Assembly: GCA_902796775.1 (NCBI GenBank) | Contig: CADBQK010000118.1 | Coordinates: 1-5,166, forward strand | Origin: an uncultured Lachnospiraceae bacterium | GTDB taxonomy: Bacteria; Bacillota_A; Clostridia; Lachnospirales; Lachnospiraceae | Direction of reading: 5' to 3' | Length of the DNA: 5,166 nucleotides | Part shown: positions 1-5,084 of the stretch, piece after piece | Layout: every line of letters starts with the position of its first letter | Numbering within the stretch: position 1 is the stretch's first letter | Program-made: the position numbers and the translations under genes | The notes under the pieces: generated by a model | The model's database searches: none | What the model was told of the DNA's origin: nothing | Seen by the model: the letters and a program-made list of their open reading frames with translations, nothing else

Positions 1-420
1 TGTGATCATGCTGGTTTTGATATGATGCAGGAAGTGATCGCTTATCTGGAGGAGAACGGTCTGGCATATAAAAACTGCGGGACTTATTCCAAAGAGTCCT
101 GCGATTATCCCGTCTATGCGGAGAAGGTAGCAAAAGCTATTGCCTCGGGAGAATGTGAGAAGGGGATCCTGGTCTGCGGGACAGGGATCGGGATCACGAT
201 CGCGGCCAATCGTTTCAAAGGGATCCGTGCAGCAAACTGCGTAAACAGCTTTATGGCGAAGGCTTCAAGAATGCATAATGATGCAAATGTCCTTGGCCTT
301 GGCAGCCGGGTGATCGGCAGCGGGACAGCCATGGAGATACTGAAAACTTTTCTGGAGACACCTTTTTCCGAAGGGGAGAGACATCTGAAAAGGATCAGGA
401 TGATGGAAGAGATGAAATAG
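1..420 (+). CDS. rpiB: Ribose-5-phosphate isomerase B (5' end outside window)
   Basis: Cytosolic enzyme of the RpiB/LacAB family that interconverts ribose 5-phosphate and ribulose 5-phosphate in the non-oxidative pentose phosphate pathway. The reading frame is open from base 1, so the coding region begins upstream; the first in-frame ATG at 22 is internal. The first visible residues, CDHAGFD, are the family's N-terminal active-site segment (Asp9 and His10 in E. coli numbering), so only about seven residues are missing. Also visible are CGTGIGITIAAN with the catalytic Cys (codon 175-177; E. coli Cys66) and Thr68 equivalent, SRMHNDANVLGLGSRV with the catalytic His (E. coli His99), and a C-terminal GERHLKR with the phosphate-binding arginines. 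The C-terminal loop has one more residue than E. coli RpiB (SEGERH against EGGRH). The visible 139 residues plus about seven fit the usual length near 145-150. Allose-6-phosphate or galactose-6-phosphate isomerase is possible within the family, but the dCMP deaminase neighbour favours rpiB. Confidence 0.95.
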   Translation, partial: CDHAGFDMMQEVIAYLEENGLAYKNCGTYSKESCDYPVYAEKVAKAIASGECEKGILVCGTGIGITIAANRFKGIRAANCVNSFMAKASRMHNDANVLGLGSRVIGSGTAMEILKTFLETPFSEGERHLKRIRMMEEMK

Positions 421-461
421 TACAAAAGAAGACTTCGTAATCACCATTTTTTATTATCATA

Positions 462-491
462 TTCACCATCAAATTTACCATCTTATTTAAT
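462..491 (+). promoter_or_regulatory. Possible weak promoter ahead of the dCMP deaminase gene
   Basis: A -35-like TTCACC (462-467, four of six matches) is followed after 18 bases by a -10-like TTTAAT (486-491, five of six). Transcription would start near 498, which is the base of the stem-loop at 497-535. The spacer is AT-rich and lies between two genes 141 bases apart, which suits a promoter, but matches of this quality occur by chance in AT-rich DNA. A further TATTAT at 452-457 has no good -35 partner. Confidence 0.3.
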
Positions 492-496
492 TAACC

Positions 497-535
497 ATCC
501 GGAGGAAAACGGGAAAAGCGGAGTTTTTTCCGGAT
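497..535 (+). promoter_or_regulatory. Leader stem-loop upstream of the dCMP deaminase gene
   Basis: ATCCGGA (497-503) pairs with TCCGGAT (529-535). The stem continues with two G-U pairs and three A-U pairs (504-508 with 524-528), giving about 12 pairs around a 15-base loop (509-523). The left arm holds a strong Shine-Dalgarno-like GGAGGA (501-506) that is paired in the fold and has no start codon at a usable distance. The T-run lies inside the right arm and not after the stem, so this is not a standard terminator. It may be a 5'-end stabilising hairpin or a leader element; the role is inferred and the fold is unverified. Confidence 0.4.
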
Positions 536-561
536 CTGGCAGAACGGGAGACAAGGATAGG

Positions 562-1047
562 ATGTCTGACAAGAGGAAAGATTATATCAGCTGGGATGAG
601 TATTTTATGAGTGTGGCGATGCTGGCAGGGCACCGCTCCAAGGACCCGAACAGCCAGGTGGGAAGCTGTATTGTAAGCAATGACAACAAGATCCTGTCGA
701 TTGGTTATAATGGCTTTCCGAAAGGCTGCTCGGATGACGAATATCCATGGGCGAGGGTGGGAGAGCCGCTGGATACGAAGTATATCTATGTGACGCACAG
801 CGAGCTTAACGCCATCCTGAATTTCCGGGGAGGCACACTGGAGGGAAGCAAAATGTATGTGACTTTATTCCCGTGCAACGAGTGCTCCAAAGCGATCATT
901 CAGAGCGGAATCAGTGAGCTGATCTATGCTGATGACAAATATGCAGATACTGCAAGCGTGATTGCTTCAAAGCGTATGCTGACATCTGCCGGGGTGAAGT
1001 TCCACAAATACAAACCTTCCGGCCGTGAGATTACGCTGAAGGTATAG
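562..1047 (+). CDS. Deoxycytidylate (dCMP) deaminase
   Basis: Zinc-dependent cytosolic enzyme that hydrolytically deaminates dCMP to dUMP, feeding thymidylate synthase. In 161 residues it carries the cytidine/deoxycytidylate deaminase fold: the zinc and proton-shuttle motif HSE (His79, Glu81) and PCNEC (Cys105, Cys108). Substrate-side segments GYNGFPKGCSDDEYPW (48-63) and DTKYIYVTHSELNAI (71-85) closely resemble eukaryotic DCTD-type enzymes, as do LFPCNECSKAIIQSGI and ADDKYADT. The usual H-A-E alanine is serine (Ser80), a conservative change. Bacillus ComEB belongs to the same family. The ATG at 562 is the only usable start: upstream codons in this frame contain no start, and CGGGAG (545-550) and AAGGA (553-557) lie just ahead. 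The small gene at 1080 follows after 32 bases, probably as one transcript. The family call is firm; whether the enzyme is allosterically controlled by dCTP/dTTP cannot be seen here. Confidence 0.95.
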   Translation: MSDKRKDYISWDEYFMSVAMLAGHRSKDPNSQVGSCIVSNDNKILSIGYNGFPKGCSDDEYPWARVGEPLDTKYIYVTHSELNAILNFRGGTLEGSKMYVTLFPCNECSKAIIQSGISELIYADDKYADTASVIASKRMLTSAGVKFHKYKPSGREITLKV

Positions 1048-1079
1048 ATGAGAATACAGACCGATAATGGGGGAGTATT

Positions 1080-1418
1080 ATGACAGCGATAAAGGATTCA
1101 GACATATTATCCCTGGGTTATTACAAACATGGGCAGCCTTTTTCCGGGAGCTATCGCGGGATGCGCTACCGGATAGAGAAACAGGCTGAAAAGGATGAAA
1201 AGGGCAAAGACATCGGGCCGGTGACGCTTCGGGCGGCGGTCTGGCCGGAGCCCTTTTCCTATGTGAATACCGAGGATGATCAGAAGGAAATAAAGGAGTT
1301 TCCTTTCAGTGAGGAGGGAAAGGCAGAAGTGACTGCCTGGCTGAATGAGCGGTATGAGAGCCGGGCCTGGCCGGGACAGCACGATACAGTGAGGAACACA
1401 GAAAGAAGTATAGAGTGA
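1080..1418 (+). CDS. Small uncharacterised protein, GYYK/WPEPF type
   Basis: I do not recognise a function. The 112-residue product is soluble-looking, with no signal peptide, membrane segment, cysteine or evident catalytic motif. It reads as a compact domain: GYYKHGQPFSGSYRGMRYRI (13-32), a charged linker (33-45), VTLRAAVWPEPFSYV (48-62), then an acidic segment ending FPFSEEGKAEVTAWLNERY (74-92), probably a C-terminal helix. From memory, similar small proteins with a GMRY...WPEPF...FSEEG...WLN pattern occur as hypothetical proteins in Lachnospiraceae; this needs a search. The start is supported by GGGGGAG (1069-1075) four bases before the ATG. The last dozen residues (101-112) are encoded by the same purine-rich, repeat-like DNA that fills the following spacer, so the tail may be unconserved. 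It is probably co-transcribed with the dCMP deaminase gene 32 bases upstream, but a functional link is not established. Confidence 0.8.
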   Translation: MTAIKDSDILSLGYYKHGQPFSGSYRGMRYRIEKQAEKDEKGKDIGPVTLRAAVWPEPFSYVNTEDDQKEIKEFPFSEEGKAEVTAWLNERYESRAWPGQHDTVRNTERSIE

Positions 1419-1468
1419 AATACAGGTAGAGACAGCAGACAGAAATACAGTGATAGACAGTAGACATA
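1419..1468 (+). repeat. Degenerate 25-bp tandem duplication in a purine-rich spacer
   Basis: Bases 1419-1443 and 1444-1468 align without gaps at 20 of 25 positions; both start AATACAG and share GACAG and AGACA blocks. A further ATACAGTGA occurs at 1384-1392, inside the end of the preceding gene, and is exactly repeated at 1445-1453. Two CATAGA words follow near 1478-1496. The surrounding strand is poor in pyrimidines: I count 32 C or T in 1381-1500. No promoter or terminator is convincing within 1419-1554. Confidence 0.6.
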
Positions 1469-1539
1469 AGAAGGATCATAGATAGTAACATAGACCGAAA
1501 CGAAGTCTGAAAGACGGAGAAAAACTTAGTGAAGAACAC

Positions 1540-1545
1540 GGGGAG
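1540..1545 (+). promoter_or_regulatory. Ribosome binding site of the FAD oxidoreductase gene
   Basis: GGGGAG lies nine bases before the ATG at 1555 and fixes that start. The TTGACA at 1550-1555 overlaps the start codon and has no matching -10 box, so I do not read it as a promoter. Confidence 0.75.
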
Positions 1546-1554
1546 AGTATTGAC

Positions 1555-2952
1555 ATGAAAGAATATGATGTAGTAATCATTGGAGCCGGGCCGGGAGGCA
1601 TCTACTCGGCATATGAACTGATGAAATTGCAGCCCGGATTGAAGGCTGCGGTTTTTGAGCGCGGACACACGCTGGAGAGACGCAAGTGCCCGATTGACGG
1701 AGTGAAGGTAAAGTCCTGCATCGGATGTCCGACCTGCGCGATCATGAGCGGTTTTGGCGGAGCCGGGGCTTTTTCTGATGGGAAATACAACCTGACCAAC
1801 GATTTTGGCGGTACGCTTTATGAGTACATCGGCAAAAAGCAGGCGATGGAATTGATGGAGTATGTGGATGGCATCAATATGACACATGGCGGCGAGGGGA
1901 CAAAGCTGTATACAACGGCAAACAGTGCTTTTAAGCGTGTCTGCCTGGAGAACGGTCTGCATCTTCTGAATGCTTCCGTCCGTCATCTTGGCACGGATAT
2001 CAATTATGTAGTTCTGGAGCATTTGTTTGAAGAGTTGAAGGAGAAGGTGGATTTCTTCTTTGACACGCCCGTTCATCAGGTAGAACGGATCGGAGGGGAC
2101 CAGGATCAGGAAGAAGTATCCGGCTATGTCGTCTCCACAGATGCGGAAAAGTATTTCTGCAGAAACTGCATAATTTCTGTAGGCAGAAGCGGAAGTTCCT
2201 GGATGGAAAAGATCTGTGCAGACCTGGCCATTCCCACCAGCTCTAACCGTGTGGATATCGGTGTCCGTGTGGAGCTTCCGGCAGAGGTGTTCTCTCATAT
2301 TACCGATGAGCTTTACGAGGGCAAGATCGTCTACCGGACAGAAAACTATGAAGATCTGGTGCGGACCTTCTGTATGAATCCGAAAGGTGCGGTCGTGGCG
2401 GAAAACACAAACGGTATCGTTACGGTCAACGGGCACAGCTATGAAAACCCGCAGCTGCAGACGGAAAATACCAATTTTGCCCTGCTGGTATCCAAGCATT
2501 TTTCAGAGCCTTTTAAGGACAGCAATGGTTATGGCGAGAGTATCGCAAGACTATCCAACCTGCTGGGCGGAGGAGTAATGGTCCAGCGCTTTGGAGACCT
2601 GATCCGGGGACGCCGCAGTACCGAAAAGCGTATAGCGGAAAGCTTCGTTATCCCTACACTGGCAGCAACGCCGGGAGACCTGTCCCTGGTGCTGCCCAAG
2701 CGGATCCTTGACGGAATTGTGGAGATGATCTACGCACTGGACAAGATCGCACCGGGAACAGCCAATCAGGATACCCTGCTGTACGGGGTAGAAGTCAAGT
2801 TCTACAACATGGAAGTATCCATTGACGAGAACCTGGAGACCCGCCATAAGGGTCTTTATGTCATCGGCGATGGAAGCGGTGTTACCCATTCCCTCTCCCA
2901 CGCCTCCGCCAGCGGCGTCTATGTCGCCAGACGAATCGCAGAGGGGATATAG
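1555..2952 (+). CDS. FAD-dependent oxidoreductase (COG2509-like dehydrogenase), substrate unknown
   Basis: A 465-residue soluble flavoprotein of the large FAD/NAD(P)-binding Rossmann superfamily, resembling the uncharacterised 'FAD-dependent dehydrogenase' group. The N-terminal dinucleotide fold is clear: DVVIIGAGPGG (5-15) with the GxGxxG loop and FERG (34-37), whose Glu35 should bind the adenosine ribose. A second FAD contact, GLYVIGDGSGVTHS (433-446), sits at the C-terminus, with Asp439 in the expected place. Between them is a family-type GFGGAGAFSDGKYN (66-79) preceded by four cysteines: Cys45, Cys55, Cys58 and Cys61 (C-X9-C-X2-C-X2-C). The cluster could bind metal or an Fe-S centre, or be redox-active; that is inference. 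No signal peptide or membrane segment is seen. The gene stands alone, with spacers of more than 130 bases on each side. The natural electron donor and substrate are unknown. Confidence 0.88.
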   Translation: MKEYDVVIIGAGPGGIYSAYELMKLQPGLKAAVFERGHTLERRKCPIDGVKVKSCIGCPTCAIMSGFGGAGAFSDGKYNLTNDFGGTLYEYIGKKQAMELMEYVDGINMTHGGEGTKLYTTANSAFKRVCLENGLHLLNASVRHLGTDINYVVLEHLFEELKEKVDFFFDTPVHQVERIGGDQDQEEVSGYVVSTDAEKYFCRNCIISVGRSGSSWMEKICADLAIPTSSNRVDIGVRVELPAEVFSHITDELYEGKIVYRTENYEDLVRTFCMNPKGAVVAENTNGIVTVNGHSYENPQLQTENTNFALLVSKHFSEPFKDSNGYGESIARLSNLLGGGVMVQRFGDLIRGRRSTEKRIAESFVIPTLAATPGDLSLVLPKRILDGIVEMIYALDKIAPGTANQDTLLYGVEVKFYNMEVSIDENLETRHKGLYVIGDGSGVTHSLSHASASGVYVARRIAEGI

Positions 2953-2982
2953 ATTGCTGCCTGTAAACTGAAGGCTGTCGGC

Positions 2983-2996
2983 ATATATGCATATAT
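2983..2996. repeat. Perfect 14-bp palindrome
   Basis: ATATATGCATATAT is its own reverse complement, and it contains two consecutive GCATATAT words (2981-2988, 2989-2996). It sits 30 bases after the FAD oxidoreductase stop codon, at the upstream edge of the period-21 array. It could be a protein-binding dyad or simply AT-rich repeat DNA; there is no supporting partner site. Confidence 0.5.
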
Positions 2997-3136
2997 AGTG
3001 CAGCTAACCTGCAGGGGAATGCAGGCTGCCGTCAGAGGAGTGCAGCTGATCCCAGGGGAGTGCTGGCTGCTGCCTGGAGAGAGCAGCTTGTTTTCAGGGG
3101 AGTGCTGGCTGCTGCCTGGAGAGAGCATCTTGTCAA
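2991..3136 (+). repeat. Tandem minisatellite, period about 21 bp, with a 42-bp higher-order unit
   Basis: Units begin near 2991, 3012, 3033, 3053, 3074, 3095 and 3116, so spacings are 21, 21, 20, 21, 21 and 21. The common theme is CAGGGGAGTGCAGGCTGC or a variant. The last four units form two copies of a 42-bp dimer: 3053-3091 and 3095-3133 match at 38 of 39 positions (G at 3086, T at 3128). This indicates a recent duplication of an older, degenerate array. It fills most of the 209-base gap between two genes. The frame leading into the downstream gene is closed by TGA at 3138-3140, so the array is not part of that protein. Confidence 0.85.
3065..3094 (+). terminator. Candidate intrinsic terminator inside the repeat array
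   Basis: GCTGCT (3066-3071) pairs with AGCAGC (3082-3087) around a 10-base loop, extendable by one G-U pair (3065 with 3088), and is followed by TTGTTTT (3088-3094). A GC-rich stem with a T-rich tail on the + strand would end transcription from the FAD oxidoreductase gene, whose stop codon is about 110 bases upstream. The stem is short for an intrinsic terminator. The second copy of the repeat has lost a stem pair (T at 3128) and the T-tail. Confidence 0.4.
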
Positions 3137-3161
3137 ATGAGGGGTTCAGGCTGAATTCCGG

Positions 3162-4121
3162 ATGAAAGAGGGGAGCACACTTAGGACAGGGGAAAACAGT
3201 TTAGGAATTGATAATTTAGGGATGGATACAGATATGCAGTATTTCAAAAAATATGAAAAGTACCTGCGGGAAGCTCCCGGGAATTATATTCGTAAAGAGA
3301 TTGCACTCAGCCCGGATATTGCGGGAATCCGGTATTTTGGTGACCCGCTTTTTGGGGTTGGGGATGCTGAGGATCCTCTGTTTGCACGGATGAAGGCGAG
3401 TGATGCGGCGAACCTGCCGGGGCTGCGGCTGCCTGGTGAATGGCTGCCGGGTGCCAAAAGCGTGATTTCCATTTTTTTTCCTTTTTCAGCAGAGGTACGG
3501 CAGAGTAACCAGCCGGACGCAGAGGAGGTCGGTGCGCCTTTCCTTCATGCAAGGATAGAGGGGCATGAGATGATCTTTGATTTGTGCAGAAAGATTGCTG
3601 GTGATTTGGAGGAGTCCGGGGAGAGAGCCCTGGTGCCTTCTCTGGATAAGCGATTCTGGGCTGTTGAAACGCCAGGCACGAACCGGGCGGCACCGAGTGC
3701 CCGCTTTGCTTTTACTTCCGCATGGTCGGAACGGCACGCGGCCTATGTTTGCGGACTGGGGACTTTTGGCCTTTCAAAGGGACTGATTACTGAAAAAGGT
3801 ATCTGCGGGCGATTTGGAAGCGTGATTACAACAGCTGAGTTTCCGGTTACAGAGCGTAAATACAGGGGACTATATGAGTACTGCACCGGATGTGGTGCCT
3901 GCATACGGAATTGTCCGGTCGACGCGATCTCCTTCTGTGATGGAAAAAAACATCCGGAATGCAAGGTGTATGTGGATGCTTCCCGTGTGAAGTATGCCCC
4001 CCGGTATGGCTGCGCGAAATGCCAGGTTGGTGTACCCTGCATGGATAGGCGGCCGGTCAGAGAGGATGTGATTCCTGATGGAGACAGTGTAGATGAACAG
4101 AAAAAGAATGAATGTAGTTAA
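3162..4121 (+). CDS. QueG-like 4Fe-4S iron-sulfur protein
   Basis: A soluble redox protein with a C-terminal 4Fe-4S module, of the kind often annotated as epoxyqueuosine reductase-like. Numbering is from the ATG at 3162 (319 residues). Residues 25-60 form a charged N-terminal segment (YLREAPGNYIRKE). The middle has WSERHAAYVCGLGTFGLSKG (188-207), the glycine-rich stretch typical of QueG relatives. The first cluster motif is CTGCGACIRNCP (Cys241, 244, 247, 251). A second cysteine set is Cys267, 284, 287 and 293 (CAKCQVGVPC at the end), enough for a second cluster. True QueG reduces epoxyqueuosine in tRNA using cobalamin; this shorter relative lacks enough recognisable signature to claim that reaction. 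The start is uncertain: 3162 has no good ribosome binding site, its first 24 residues are repeat-like, and Met21 (3222) or Met25 (3234) begins the family-like sequence. The frame is closed upstream at 3138-3140. The hydrolase gene overlaps the 3' end. Confidence 0.85.
   Translation: MKEGSTLRTGENSLGIDNLGMDTDMQYFKKYEKYLREAPGNYIRKEIALSPDIAGIRYFGDPLFGVGDAEDPLFARMKASDAANLPGLRLPGEWLPGAKSVISIFFPFSAEVRQSNQPDAEEVGAPFLHARIEGHEMIFDLCRKIAGDLEESGERALVPSLDKRFWAVETPGTNRAAPSARFAFTSAWSERHAAYVCGLGTFGLSKGLITEKGICGRFGSVITTAEFPVTERKYRGLYEYCTGCGACIRNCPVDAISFCDGKKHPECKVYVDASRVKYAPRYGCAKCQVGVPCMDRRPVREDVIPDGDSVDEQKKNECS
3181..3220 (+). repeat. Three TTAGG words at the 5' end of the Fe-S protein gene
   Basis: TTAGG occurs at 3181, 3201 and 3216, spaced 20 and 15 bases, within otherwise dissimilar sequence. 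If translated, two of them encode the near-repeat SLGID / NLGMD. The last lies just before the ATGs at 3222 and 3234, where AGGG (3218-3221) could serve as a weak ribosome binding site for 3234 at a long spacing of 12 bases. Confidence 0.35.
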
Positions 4122-4908
4122 TGGATGTTTGTATCTGGATTCCGGTGAGATGGATTACATCCGCTTCGGATGCGGAGATAAGATCCTTGTTATGATTCCC
4201 GGTGTTGGTGACGGGTTGAAGACGGTAAGGGGTATGGCTTTGCCGTTTGCCTTTCTCTACCGGACTCTGTACAGGGATTTTACCGTGTACGTATTCAGCC
4301 GCCGCACAAATCTCGCGCCGCGGATGGGGACACGTGAGATGGCTGCTGACCTTAATCTGGCTATGGAAATGCTTGGATTGTCAGAGGTATCTGTTGTCGG
4401 CGTTTCCCAGGGCGGGATGATTACGCAGTGGCTGGCGATCGATCATCCGGATAAAGCAGCCAGGCTTGTTCTGACAGTCACACTGAGCCGTCCCAACCCT
4501 GTAGTCCGGGACGTTGTCAGAAGATGGATTCAGATGGCAAAAGAAAAGGACTACCAGGGGATATTGCTGGATACCGCCGAAAGATCTTATTCCGGGAAGC
4601 GTATTCGGAGTGCACGTATCATGTACCGATTTCTGGGGAAATTGGGGAAACCCCGCAGTTTCAGGCGTTTCATAATTCAGGCACGATCCTGTGTCACACA
4701 CAACGCCTGGGAGGAGCTGCCTCGGATTACCTGCCCGGTACTTGTAATCGGCGGTGCAGAAGACCGGATCGTGACAGGAGAAGCCTCTCGGGAAATCGCA
4801 GACAGGATTCCCGGGAGCAGGCTGATCATGTATGAAGGTCTTGGCCACGGCTTGTATGAAGAAGCTCCGGATTTTCTAAAGCAGGTAAAGGCGTTTTGTC
4901 TGGAATGA
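4093..4908 (+). CDS. Alpha/beta hydrolase
   Basis: A 271-residue soluble alpha/beta-hydrolase-fold enzyme, probably an esterase or lactonase-like hydrolase with unknown substrate. The catalytic triad is readable: nucleophile Ser105 in GVSQGG (103-108), acid Asp224 in GGAEDRIV (220-227), and His252 in GLGHGLYEE (249-257). The oxyanion-hole strand is MIPGVGDG (34-41), followed by a cap region around 135-205 rich in basic residues. The length is normal for the family and no signal peptide is seen. The chosen ATG has GGAG (4080-4083) nine bases ahead, better than the alternative Met6 at 4108. The first 29 bases overlap the end of the Fe-S protein gene in another frame, so the two are very likely translated from one mRNA with coupled initiation. 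That pairing hints at a shared pathway but does not show which. No terminator is evident just after the stop codon. Confidence 0.92.
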   Translation: MNRKRMNVVNGCLYLDSGEMDYIRFGCGDKILVMIPGVGDGLKTVRGMALPFAFLYRTLYRDFTVYVFSRRTNLAPRMGTREMAADLNLAMEMLGLSEVSVVGVSQGGMITQWLAIDHPDKAARLVLTVTLSRPNPVVRDVVRRWIQMAKEKDYQGILLDTAERSYSGKRIRSARIMYRFLGKLGKPRSFRRFIIQARSCVTHNAWEELPRITCPVLVIGGAEDRIVTGEASREIADRIPGSRLIMYEGLGHGLYEEAPDFLKQVKAFCLE

Positions 4909-4972
4909 CAGAAAGGGGGATGCTTACATTTTGATTGCAATGGGAGCTGAATGGCTGCAAATATGTTATGCG

Positions 4973-5000
4973 TTGAATTCATTTATAATTGTTTAATAAT
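4973..5000 (+). promoter_or_regulatory. Possible promoter of the exported-protein gene
   Basis: TTGAAT (4973-4978) as -35 and AATAAT (4995-5000, five of six matches) as -10 are separated by 16 bases. A perfect TATAAT at 4984-4989 lies between them but has no usable -35 at the right distance. Transcription would begin near 5007, leaving a leader of about 78 bases that holds the palindrome cluster at 5005-5038. The stretch 4909-5084 is otherwise gene-free and AT-rich. Confidence 0.4.
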
Positions 5001-5004
5001 TGCG

Positions 5005-5043
5005 TCAGCTGATAAATGAGATCATGAGCTGATATCAGGATCT
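5005..5043. other. Cluster of small palindromes in the leader of the exported-protein gene
   Basis: TCAGCTGA (5005-5012) and CTGATATCAG (5029-5038) are perfect palindromes. TCAGCT (5005-5010) can also pair with AGCTGA (5027-5032), and AGATC (5019-5023) with GATCT (5039-5043) flanks the second palindrome. The placement just after the proposed promoter would suit an operator, but each element is short and no regulator gene is nearby. Confidence 0.3.
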
Positions 5044-5069
5044 GAAAAGATGTTTAACATTACTTACAC

Positions 5070-5075
5070 GGAGGA
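5070..5075 (+). promoter_or_regulatory. Ribosome binding site of the exported-protein gene
   Basis: GGAGGA lies nine bases before the ATG at 5085. It is a near-ideal Shine-Dalgarno and is the main support for a real gene at the window edge, since only 27 codons are visible. Confidence 0.8.
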
Positions 5076-5084
5076 CAATAAGAT

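Noticed and set aside
427..450. GAAGACTTC followed by a T-run as a terminator for rpiB
   Set aside because: The dyad has only four pairs with a single-base centre, and the T-run begins about ten bases after it, so it cannot form a working terminator hairpin.
1550..1555. TTGACA as a -35 box
   Set aside because: It overlaps the start codon of the FAD oxidoreductase and has no -10 box at 16-18 bases; it is part of the translation start region.
1306..2499. A 397-codon open frame on the - strand
   Set aside because: It is antisense to the FAD oxidoreductase, whose motifs fix the coding strand. Its translation has no recognisable domain, and long antisense frames are expected opposite genes of this codon use.
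2959..2975. GCCT/AGGC hairpin after the FAD oxidoreductase stop codon
   Set aside because: The stem has only four pairs, a nine-base loop and no T-tail.
2919..3128. A 69-codon - strand frame with repeated LLSPGSSQHSP
   Set aside because: The peptide repeat simply reflects the 42-bp DNA repeat, which is a multiple of three. There is no Shine-Dalgarno upstream and the frame runs into the end of the FAD gene on the other strand.
3131..3136. TTGACA on the - strand as a promoter facing back into the repeat array
   Set aside because: The position where a -10 would lie is GC-rich repeat sequence (AGCAGC on that strand) and no gene follows.
2991..3136. CRISPR array
   Set aside because: The units are contiguous and 21 bp long with no unique spacers between conserved repeats, and no cas gene is present.
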